A DNA stretch of 64,000 nt from Acidobacteriota bacterium (lineage in GTDB: Bacteria; Acidobacteriota; Terriglobia; Bryobacterales; Bryobacteraceae): positions 31,882 through 95,881 of the forward strand of contig VFZU01000010.1 in NCBI GenBank assembly GCA_016870995.1, written 5' to 3'. Position 1 is the stretch's first letter. Each line of letters begins with the position of its first letter. The position numbers and the translations under genes were made by a program. Under the pieces are notes generated by a model. That model saw nothing but the letters and a program-made list of their open reading frames with translations, ran no database searches and was not told where the DNA came from. Below, piece by piece: positions 42,847 to 50,609 of the stretch.

Positions 42847-45800
42847 TTAGAACATGTACCGCAGCGCGAACTGCACGTTACGCGCTGAGCCGGGAAGCGT
42901 GGCACCGATACGGCCGAAGTTACCCGAACCCTGCACGTTGCCGATCGAACTCACCGCGAAGCGGGGCGTGTTCGACATGTTCAACCATTCGCTGCGAATC
43001 TGGATCCGGTGCCGCTCGTTGAAGCGGAAGTCCTTGAACACCGAGAAATCCAGGTTTCTGATGCCGGGGCCAAAGCCGGTCTGCGGGCCCATGTTACCTC
43101 CAGTGCCCACCGCCGGATCGCCATAGGCAGTCACGTCGAACCATTGATCCGGCGTACGGCCGCCCGAGGGAGCCTGCATATTCTGCTTTCCGGGTACCGC
43201 ATCCGGCCGGCAAGCGTTAAACGCCGCGCGGCAGTTCTGCGAACGCATCGTAAACGGCTGACCCGTGGAGAACGTCAGAATGCCGTTCACCTGCCAGCCG
43301 CCGACCAGCATGTCCACGCCGCGGCTCACGTTCGTGCCAAACTTCTTGCCCTTGCCGAACGGAAGGTCGTAATTGAAGTTCGTCACAGAGCGTTGCCGGA
43401 CGTCCCAGGCGGCGTTCGAGTTTTCGCAACGGAAGCCGCAGTTGATGTCATACAGACCGAAGCCCGACGAGCCGGAAAGAGTGGTTCCGGTGTTGGCGAA
43501 CGTATGGCCCCAGGTATAGGACGAAACGAACGCCATTCCGTTGGAGTAGCGTTTCTCAAGCTTCGCGGCAAACGCGTTGTAATCCGAGGTGCCGAAGGTT
43601 GAGGTCAGTGAGAAGCCGCCGCGAAGGAACGGATAGAGGCGGCGGGAGTTCACGTCCGCGCTCGCATTCGTATCGTTGCGCGGCGTGTTGGGATCCCAGT
43701 TGATCAACTGACGGGCGCCGTGCGAGCCGATGTAGCTGAGTTCGAGTGCCATGCCCCCGGCCATCTCGCGCTGGACACTGACGTTCCACTTCGAAACCAT
43801 CGGGTTTCGGAAGTTCGTCGATACACCGCGGAAGCTGATGTTTGCCGGCAGGTTGAACGTGTTCAACGGGAATCCGTCAGAGAAGCGCTGCAGAAAGGGA
43901 TGCCCCATCTGGAAGGCGCTATCGAGGTTCAGATCCATGATGTTGTTGAACGGCACGCTCAACCCGCGGTTGGGGCTGCCGCCCTGATTCTCCTCGCCAC
44001 CGTAGAAGATGCCATAGCCGCCGCGTAGCACGGTCTTATTCAGCAACTGGTAGGCGAAGCCAATCCTCGGACCCCAGTTCGTCTTGTCCCAGGGGATTAG
44101 GTAACGGTCCACACCGCCACGGTTGACTTTGATCGTGGGGAAAGCCTGAGCGAAGTTCGACGGCAATGCGTCGTCTTGGTTCTTACCGGCCGGGATAAAC
44201 AGTGTCGCCGATTCGGGAACGTAGTTGGCTTGCCGTGCGAAACGCTCGCGGATCGGGGAGACGATCTCATAACGCACGCCGAGGTTCAGCGTCAGCTTGT
44301 TCGACACCCTCCAGTCATCCTGGAAGAACCCGGCGTAGCTGATGCGCTCGGACGAGATGAAGTTTGTCGTGGTCAGACGGGAGTTACCCGGATAGCCCAG
44401 CAGGAACGAAGCCGATCCGTCGCCCGTCTGTCCGGGGTTCACCTCGCTAGCCGTGCGGTTTTGCGGGAACTGGAAATTACCGCGCGATGCCGGAACCTGG
44501 AAGAACGGGAACTTCACTTGACGGCTTTCATAGCCGGCCTTGAATGCATGGCGGCCCTTGTTGATTGAGACGTTCTGAATGAAGTTCAGCACGTTGTTGT
44601 ATTCGCGCGTCGGCAACCAGTTGGAACCACCGAACGCGGAGTAGCCGCCCATGTCGAGCTGAGGCAGACCACCGTTGCGTGCCGCCGAACCCGTGGGGTT
44701 GATCCCGCGAATGCCGAATGCCGCATATTGGTCGACAGTCGAGTTCGCCTGGTACCGCTGCGTCACCAGGCGGGAAAACGCCAAACGGGTTTCGGTCAGG
44801 ATCGTCGAACTCCATACGCGCGTGTACGAGAGCATCGCGTTTCGGCCCAGATTCTGCTCTTCGGCTCCATTAAAGCCGGCCGCATCGAGCGCCCCCGGCA
44901 ACGGTGAGGTGATGGCCTTGTCTTCGTTCGACCAGCTCAAGCTGCCAAAAATCGAGTCTTTGTCACTAATCTTGTGGTCAATGCGAACATCGAATTGATC
45001 ATTGTCCTGCCTGGCTGGCGCAGTTGGCAGGTAGTTCTGGCCCGGCAGGCGGTCCGTCAGGTTCTGATTCGGTGCTGGGAAAAGATCCATCAGCTTCTTC
45101 GCCGCTGGATCAAAGCGCGCTGCGGGAATGATGTTGCCAGGGAAGATATCGCGAACGATCGCGGTACCCACAGTACGCTGCGTCAACATATCGTAGATGC
45201 CGCCTTGGACCGCCGTTTGGCCATTCGCAGCCGTGTAGGTCGTGCCACTCAGCAAGCTCGAATAGTCGCCATTGCGGAAAGCCGCTTTCGGAATCGTGAT
45301 CGGGTTCGTGATGCCACCCAATCCAGGGATGATTCCCGACAGCGACCGAACCCGCGTTCCCTGATAATCGGCGAACCAGAACGTCCGGTTCTTGATCAGA
45401 GGACCGCCAATCGCCGCTCCGAACTGGTTCTGCCGCACATAGGGACGAGCCGCGCGTGCACGATTCCGCTCCCAGGTGTTGGCATTAAACTTGTCGTTCT
45501 GCAGGAACTCGAAAACCGTGCCGTGCAGCTGGTTTGTGCCCGACTTGATCGAGACGTTCACCACGCCGCCGGCGGCACGGCCATACTCGGCGTTGTAGCC
45601 GTTCGTGATTACCTTCATCTCGCCGATCGCTTCTACCGAAGGTCCGATGACATAAGCGGTCTGGTTGATGAAGTCGATCACATTGACGTTGTTGTCGACG
45701 CCGTTTAGCAAGAAGTTGTTCTGACCGTTGGAGCGAACGCCGTTAGCGGAGAACCCGCCGCCAGCCGCATCGCGGGCGCCTTGCTCGGCCGGCACAACGC

Positions 45801-46278
45801 CAGGAGCGAGCGGTGCGAGAAAGGTGAACTTGCGCTGGCCGCCCAGAGGCAGTTCGCTCACCACCCTTGCTTGCATCGTGTTACCGAGCACCGGGCTTTC
45901 TGTCTGCAACAGCGGAGCTTCTGCCGTGATGTCCACCGATTGCGAGATGTCGCCAACCGCAAGAGTTATGTTGACACCGACGCGATCACCCGCCGTCAGC
46001 GGTATTCCCTTACGCACCGTCTTCTTGAAGCCCACCGCTTCCACTTCAATCGCGTAAATGCCCGGCTTCAAGGCCGTGCGGACAAAGTTGCCGGTGTCGT
46101 CCGTTCGGGTTTCCGAACGCACGCCCGTTGCTTCTTCAATCAAGGCGATTTTCGCGCTGCCGACCACGGCACCGCTTGAATCAGTGATTGTTCCTGTCAG
46201 CGTGCCTAAGTCACGCTGCGCGAATATCGAGGTGGCTAATAGCACCACTACGCTTGACAACCGAGTCAGGAATCTCAT
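42847..46278 (-). CDS. Oar-like TonB-dependent receptor with carboxypeptidase-regulatory-like domain
   Basis: An 1143-residue outer-membrane receptor. A signal peptide (MRFLTRLSSVVVLLATSIFA) is followed by the regulatory-like beta sandwich (GTLTGTITDSSGAVVGSAKI), the plug (LPLGGQRKFTFLAPLAPGVV; SNGQNNFLLNGVDNNV) and a barrel ending in VQFALRYMF. The ATG at 46278 is chosen because a GGAGG ribosome site lies 8 bp before it; a GTG two codons earlier lies too close to that site. A good promoter and a terminator bracket the gene, so it is probably monocistronic. The cargo is unknown; no TonB box is obvious to me. Confidence 0.92.
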   Translation of the reverse strand: MRFLTRLSSVVVLLATSIFAQRDLGTLTGTITDSSGAVVGSAKIALIEEATGVRSETRTDDTGNFVRTALKPGIYAIEVEAVGFKKTVRKGIPLTAGDRVGVNITLAVGDISQSVDITAEAPLLQTESPVLGNTMQARVVSELPLGGQRKFTFLAPLAPGVVPAEQGARDAAGGGFSANGVRSNGQNNFLLNGVDNNVNVIDFINQTAYVIGPSVEAIGEMKVITNGYNAEYGRAAGGVVNVSIKSGTNQLHGTVFEFLQNDKFNANTWERNRARAARPYVRQNQFGAAIGGPLIKNRTFWFADYQGTRVRSLSGIIPGLGGITNPITIPKAAFRNGDYSSLLSGTTYTAANGQTAVQGGIYDMLTQRTVGTAIVRDIFPGNIIPAARFDPAAKKLMDLFPAPNQNLTDRLPGQNYLPTAPARQDNDQFDVRIDHKISDKDSIFGSLSWSNEDKAITSPLPGALDAAGFNGAEEQNLGRNAMLSYTRVWSSTILTETRLAFSRLVTQRYQANSTVDQYAAFGIRGINPTGSAARNGGLPQLDMGGYSAFGGSNWLPTREYNNVLNFIQNVSINKGRHAFKAGYESRQVKFPFFQVPASRGNFQFPQNRTASEVNPGQTGDGSASFLLGYPGNSRLTTTNFISSERISYAGFFQDDWRVSNKLTLNLGVRYEIVSPIRERFARQANYVPESATLFIPAGKNQDDALPSNFAQAFPTIKVNRGGVDRYLIPWDKTNWGPRIGFAYQLLNKTVLRGGYGIFYGGEENQGGSPNRGLSVPFNNIMDLNLDSAFQMGHPFLQRFSDGFPLNTFNLPANISFRGVSTNFRNPMVSKWNVSVQREMAGGMALELSYIGSHGARQLINWDPNTPRNDTNASADVNSRRLYPFLRGGFSLTSTFGTSDYNAFAAKLEKRYSNGMAFVSSYTWGHTFANTGTTLSGSSGFGLYDINCGFRCENSNAAWDVRQRSVTNFNYDLPFGKGKKFGTNVSRGVDMLVGGWQVNGILTFSTGQPFTMRSQNCRAAFNACRPDAVPGKQNMQAPSGGRTPDQWFDVTAYGDPAVGTGGNMGPQTGFGPGIRNLDFSVFKDFRFNERHRIQIRSEWLNMSNTPRFAVSSIGNVQGSGNFGRIGATLPGSARNVQFALRYMF

Positions 46279-46337
46279 TTTCACAACCTCCAGTCAGACC
46301 AATGACAAATGTCGGCCAGCCTAGCCAATGTCATAGG

Positions 46338-46366
46338 ATATTATCGAAAGCTTCGGACAGTGTCAA
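46338..46366 (-). promoter_or_regulatory. Sigma-70 type promoter for the second TonB receptor gene
   Basis: On the minus strand a perfect TTGACA (46361-46366) lies 17 bp from TAATAT (46338-46343). Transcription would start near 46331. A short palindrome GACA-G-TGTC (46356-46364) overlaps the -35 element, and a related one, GACA-AA-TGTC (46304-46313), lies in the leader; both could be a regulator site. Confidence 0.7.
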
Positions 46367-47985
46367 TCAACCCTCTGGGAGTCTTAATCATCTGTCTCGG
46401 CCTGGTGGCGCTTCAGGCAGGCCCACAGGGCTTCTCCGACTTGGCGTCGTCGTGGGGCTTCACCCGGAGCGTCCGGTATGGATCCACGGAGTCGACACGC
46501 TATCTGGTGGAGACCACGGGTACCGGCGCGGCGATCTTCGATTTCAACGGCGACGGGCGCAATGACGTTCTGATCCTGAATGGCCCCGGTGAAATCCCCC
46601 TGCTCTACCAGAACGAAGGCGAGGGGTCGTTTCGCGAAATAGCGAAAGAGGCCGGGCTCCCGGCGATTGGGTGGGCGCAATCCGTCTGCACGGGCGACAT
46701 CGACAACGATGGCGACGAGGACCTGTTTTTGACCGCCTATGGCGTCAACCGTCTGCTCCGGAACACTAGCGGCCGCTTTTCGGACATCACAGCCAACGTC
46801 GGCCTTCCGGCCGGAGGAACGCGATGGGGGGCTGGCTGCGCGATGCTCGACTTCGATCACGACGGGCGGCTGGATCTCTTCGCTGCCAACTATGTCGATA
46901 TTACGCTTGAGAAATCACCAGCCCCTGGCTCGATGCCCGAATGCAAATGGAAGGGCCTCGATGTCGCTTGTGGGCCAAGGGGCCTGCCGGCGGCACGCAA
47001 CGTGCTATACCGCCAGACGCCCGACGGCCGCTTTGAAGACGTCTCGGCGCGCGCGGGCATTCTCAAACCGGGTGGACGCTACGGGCTCGGCGTGGCGGTC
47101 GCGGATTTCGATAACGATGGCTGGCCGGACATTTATGTCGCCTGCGATCAGACTCCCAGTCTGCTCTACCATAACCTAAAGAACGGCACCTTTCAGGAAC
47201 GCGCCGCCGAAGCAGGTGTGGCGTACGACAATGACGGCCGCGTCCAGGCCGGTATGGGTGTAGCTGTCGCTGACTTTGACGGCAATGGCTTCCTCGATAT
47301 CGCCAAGACGAATTTTTCCGGGGACCTGCCCTCGCTCTACGTGAATGAGGATGGCTCGTTCTTTCATGACAGCGCCGAACTGGCGGGGCTGGGCAAGTAC
47401 AAGCTGCTCGGCTGGGGGGTGGCGTTCTTTGACTACGACGCTGATAGCTGGCCCGACCTACTCATCGTGAATGGCCACGTCTATCCCGAAGTGGATCGCG
47501 CCAAGGCTGGCGAAACTCACCGTCAACCCTCATTGCTATTTCGCAACGGCGGCAAGGGAAAGTTCATCGATCAGAGTGCCGACCCCGTGCTGGCGATTCT
47601 GCGCGCCTCCCGCGGACTCGCGTTGGGCGACCTGGACGGAGATGGGCGGCCCGAGGCGGTGATCGTGAATCTAAATGCGCCTCCCACGGTGCTACGCGCA
47701 CCCGCGACGGCAGGCAACTGGCTGCGCGTCGAATTACGCGGAACGAAATCGAACCGCTCGGCCATTGGTGCCCGGGTCACAGTCGAGGCCGCCGGGAGAC
47801 GCCAGATTGCGGAGCGATCGAGCGGCGGAAGCTATTATTCACAGCACGAGGGAGCCTTGTATTTTGGACTCGGAACCGCCAGGAAAGTCGACCGCGTCAT
47901 CGTCCGCTGGCCGAACGGCGGCATCCAAACACTGACCGGCGTCGCCGTTAACGAGACCCTCCGCGTGGAAGAGACGGCGCGTTAG
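46360..47985 (+). CDS. CRTAC1-family FG-GAP/ASPIC-UnbV secreted protein
   Basis: A 541-residue secreted propeller. Seven calcium-loop motifs are visible (DFNGDGRND, DIDNDGDED, DFDHDGRLD, DFDNDGWPD, DFDGNGFLD, a degenerate DYDADSWPD, DLDGDGRPE), followed by the ASPIC/UnbV domain (SNRSAIGARVTVEAAGRRQI; VRWPNGGIQTLTG). The GTG at 46360 gives a compact signal peptide; an ATG at 46309 would add 17 residues but overlaps the divergent TonB promoter. No ribosome site stands out for either. The last 38 bp overlap the end of a convergent CRTAC1 gene, making a tail-to-tail pair of paralogues. Confidence 0.88.
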   Translation: MSINPLGVLIICLGLVALQAGPQGFSDLASSWGFTRSVRYGSTESTRYLVETTGTGAAIFDFNGDGRNDVLILNGPGEIPLLYQNEGEGSFREIAKEAGLPAIGWAQSVCTGDIDNDGDEDLFLTAYGVNRLLRNTSGRFSDITANVGLPAGGTRWGAGCAMLDFDHDGRLDLFAANYVDITLEKSPAPGSMPECKWKGLDVACGPRGLPAARNVLYRQTPDGRFEDVSARAGILKPGGRYGLGVAVADFDNDGWPDIYVACDQTPSLLYHNLKNGTFQERAAEAGVAYDNDGRVQAGMGVAVADFDGNGFLDIAKTNFSGDLPSLYVNEDGSFFHDSAELAGLGKYKLLGWGVAFFDYDADSWPDLLIVNGHVYPEVDRAKAGETHRQPSLLFRNGGKGKFIDQSADPVLAILRASRGLALGDLDGDGRPEAVIVNLNAPPTVLRAPATAGNWLRVELRGTKSNRSAIGARVTVEAAGRRQIAERSSGGSYYSQHEGALYFGLGTARKVDRVIVRWPNGGIQTLTGVAVNETLRVEETAR

Positions 47986-49474
47986 CCACTCGTACCTCAC
48001 GATTCACGCCCGCTACCGGAATCGTGTCCACCTGGCCGTCCGGCCAGCGAACTTCGAGGCGCTCCACCTTCGTCGCTTTTCCCAACCCGAAGTGAAGACG
48101 GGTGTCATGCTGGCTCAAATAGCTGCCGCCCGCGCGAACCTCATCCACCCGCATGATTCCCCCCGCGGTCACGCGCACGCGTGCCCCAATCGGCGCCACC
48201 ACCCGTAGCCAATTGCCCGCGGCTTTGTTCTTCCAAATGGATGGCGCTTCGTTCTGATGATTCACCACCACCTCAAGCGAGCCATCGTTATCGAAGTCCG
48301 CAACCGCCAACCCGCGCGAGGAGTGTGGCAACTCCGGCGCCTCCGCAGCCCGGAAACGACCGCTCTCATTGCGGTACGCCAGCGCCCGCTGCCGGTACGC
48401 GCCGGATTCCGGAAAAACATGGCCATTCACTTGAATCAAATCGAGCCAGCCATCATTGTCAAAGTCGAGAAGCGCGGTACCCCATCCGACATAACGGGTT
48501 TGGAGGCCGAGTCGCGCTGCCGCCGTCGATTCCTCATAAGCACCGTCACCGCGGTTGCGGTACAGCGTCACTCGCTCATCCGAGAAGTTCGTGCGAAAGA
48601 TATCAATGTGGCCATCGCGATCGTAGTCGCCCGCCGTGACCCCCATGCCGGAAAGCGCTCGGCCGTTCTCGTCGAGCGCCACACCACGCAGCAAACCTTC
48701 TTCGGAGAAAGTGCCGTCGCGGCGGTTCAGGTAGAGCAGGCTGGGCGTTTGGTCACACGCCACATAGATATCCGGCCACCCGTCGTTGTCGGCGTCGGTG
48801 ACGATCGGTGTCAGTGCGTAGTTCTGGTCGGGCTCCGCGATGCGCGAAGCTGCCGAGACGTCGGTAAAGCGGCCCTTGCCGTCGTTGCGGTACAGCGCGT
48901 TGCGCGCAAAGGGCAGGCCGCGCGGCCCACAATTCACGGGCAGACCGCGATAAAAGCAGTAAGGATTCGCGCCCGGGGGCGGCGTGGTGGCGAAATCAAA
49001 CTCAAGATAATTGGCGATGAAGAGGTCGAGGTCGCCGTCACGGTCATAGTCGAGCAGGGCGCACCCCGAGTTGTAACGTGTCCCCTTTTGCGGCAGGCGT
49101 TGTTCTCGAAAAGAACGTCCGCGCTGATTGAAGTAAATCGAGGGCTCGCCCCAGTAGGTGACAATCAGGTCGGTGAATCCGTCGTTGTCGAGGTCTCCCG
49201 CGCAAGCGCCCTGGCCCCATCCGACACGCGGAAAAGCAGGCCCGTCAGCGAACTTTGTTCCTCCGAGGTTGCGATAGAGCCGGCTCGGCGCTCCGTCTCC
49301 AGCGACGAAAAAGACATCGGGCAAGCCATCGTTGTCATAGTCGAAAACCGCGATTCCGCTGCCGGTCGTCTCAAGAATCCACTTCTTCGTTTTCTCACCG
49401 CCATTGGGCAACACGTGAGGGAATCGCGTCTCTGTCCACTGTGCGAGCACCAGCGCCGCCCAAAGAAGTCTCAC
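47948..49474 (-). CDS. CRTAC1-family FG-GAP/ASPIC-UnbV secreted protein
   Basis: A 508-residue secreted propeller (signal MRLLWAALVLAQ) with seven calcium loops (DYDNDGLPD, DLDNDGFTD, DYDRDGDLD, DADNDGWPD, DYDRDGHID, DFDNDGWLD, DFDNDGSLE) and an ASPIC/UnbV end (PIGARVRVTAGGIMRVDEVR; LEVRWPDGQVDTIP). It starts within the stop of the upstream TPR gene (ATGA), so both are coupled. It is the last gene of the minus-strand run in cluster B and ends inside the convergent CRTAC1 gene. Its likely function is calcium-dependent binding at the cell surface; the ligand is unknown. Confidence 0.92.
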   Translation of the reverse strand: MRLLWAALVLAQWTETRFPHVLPNGGEKTKKWILETTGSGIAVFDYDNDGLPDVFFVAGDGAPSRLYRNLGGTKFADGPAFPRVGWGQGACAGDLDNDGFTDLIVTYWGEPSIYFNQRGRSFREQRLPQKGTRYNSGCALLDYDRDGDLDLFIANYLEFDFATTPPPGANPYCFYRGLPVNCGPRGLPFARNALYRNDGKGRFTDVSAASRIAEPDQNYALTPIVTDADNDGWPDIYVACDQTPSLLYLNRRDGTFSEEGLLRGVALDENGRALSGMGVTAGDYDRDGHIDIFRTNFSDERVTLYRNRGDGAYEESTAAARLGLQTRYVGWGTALLDFDNDGWLDLIQVNGHVFPESGAYRQRALAYRNESGRFRAAEAPELPHSSRGLAVADFDNDGSLEVVVNHQNEAPSIWKNKAAGNWLRVVAPIGARVRVTAGGIMRVDEVRAGGSYLSQHDTRLHFGLGKATKVERLEVRWPDGQVDTIPVAGVNREVRVANAPSLPRGGSR

Positions 49475-50424
49475 GGTTTCGATGGTTCTCCGAGGCGCTT
49501 CAGAAACTCGGTGAACTCGCCTTCAGGCGGCTTGCGCAGCCGGTCGAGCTCCGCCTTCTGCGTCTGTGCGTCGGCCAGTCGACCGGCGTTGCGATAGGCC
49601 ACCATCAAGCCATAGCGAGCTGACTCGTGAGCGGGTGCCAGCTTCACAGCTTCTTCGAGCAATTCAATCGCGCTCGCCGGACGCAGTCGCGCGAGCGCAA
49701 CCATTGCTTCAACGAAACCCGGTCGGAGTTGAAGAGCCCGTTCGTAGTGCTCAGCCGCCGTGGGTTTTTGCTGCGCCGCATCGATTTGCGCAATCTGAAA
49801 CTCGGCAAGCGCGTCTTCCGGATTCCGCTTCAGCTCTGTCTCGAACTCGCGGCGCGCTTCGTCGAATTGTCCCGTCACCAGCAGTGCGCGGCCCAGACGG
49901 TAGTGGAGATTGATGGCTGCCGGATTCTTCGCGATGGCCTTGCGGTATTCCTGAGCGGCTTCCGCAGGACGAGCCTGCACATCGAGAATTTCTCCCGAAA
50001 GTTGGTTCACACGGTAGGAAGCGGGGGCGTGCTCGAAAAGCCTCGCCACAGTGTCATTGAACGCCTGCATGTGCAAACGCGCCGATTGATACAGCACGTC
50101 GGGATCGCGTGGGAACTCGCGACCAAGCTTCTCGGCCAAAGGCAAAGCCTCTTCCATCCGGCCGAGCAGCGTCAGACATTGAAGCAGCGCCGAGCCGGCA
50201 AGGCGCCGCAACTCAGGGACCTCGTAACGCACTCGAAGCTTCGGCTCGGCATCGGCACAATGGCCGGTATTCACCTCCGAAATCGCGAGAAACACGTCCC
50301 GCAACGGTGAAGGTTGAACGGTCGACAGCGACTTGCGCGCTGACTCAAACTCGCCCCGGCGGAACTGCGCGATACCGTCCTCAAGAGCTTGCGCGACTAT
50401 TAGAAGGCTAATGGCTAGCGTCAT
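49471..50424 (-). CDS. Secreted TPR protein
   Basis: A 317-residue TPR protein, with a short signal peptide (MTLAISLLIVAQ) from the ATG at 50424; a longer frame adds 18 unlikely residues. About six repeats can be read (PAEAAQEYRKAIAKNPAAINL; GQFDEARREFETELKRNPED; PTAAEHYERALQLRPGFVEA). Such proteins bind other proteins in the periplasm. It is coupled to the following CRTAC1 gene by a 4-bp overlap and is preceded by a possible small ORF that overlaps its first 17 bp. The CRTAC1/TPR partnership recurs in this window, including one fusion, which supports a shared complex. Confidence 0.85.
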   Translation of the reverse strand: MTLAISLLIVAQALEDGIAQFRRGEFESARKSLSTVQPSPLRDVFLAISEVNTGHCADAEPKLRVRYEVPELRRLAGSALLQCLTLLGRMEEALPLAEKLGREFPRDPDVLYQSARLHMQAFNDTVARLFEHAPASYRVNQLSGEILDVQARPAEAAQEYRKAIAKNPAAINLHYRLGRALLVTGQFDEARREFETELKRNPEDALAEFQIAQIDAAQQKPTAAEHYERALQLRPGFVEAMVALARLRPASAIELLEEAVKLAPAHESARYGLMVAYRNAGRLADAQTQKAELDRLRKPPEGEFTEFLKRLGEPSKP

Positions 50425-50602
50425 CCAGCACCAGATCCAGTCCGCCGAATCGACCTCGTCGTCTTCCGTCCAGTTCACGGAAGGCCAACAACGGAGGTGC
50501 GCCGGGCGCGATTCGCAGTGTTTCCTGAATGGGCTTTAGCGCCGTCGTGCAACCCGATGCCGCGATTTCGCGTAGGAGCAGGTAAAAGATCACAGAGCTC
50601 AC
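50408..50602 (-). CDS. Possible small lipoprotein-like ORF
   Basis: A 64-codon frame starting GTG, which fills the gap between two genes: it begins 7 bp after the CRTAC1-TPR stop and ends 17 bp inside the TPR gene. The start MSSVIFYLLLREIAASGC resembles a lipoprotein signal with ASGC as a weak lipobox. The remainder (TTALKPIQETLRIAPGAPPL; LAFRELDGRRRGRFGGLDLV) has no known family. Position is the main support; the start codon lacks a clear ribosome site. Confidence 0.35.
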   Translation of the reverse strand: MSSVIFYLLLREIAASGCTTALKPIQETLRIAPGAPPLLAFRELDGRRRGRFGGLDLVLDDASH

Positions 50603-50609
50603 AGCGCTC

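Noticed and set aside
48257..49597. 446-codon plus-strand open frame
   Set aside because: Antisense of a CRTAC1 gene; the repeated pattern mirrors the calcium loops on the other strand.
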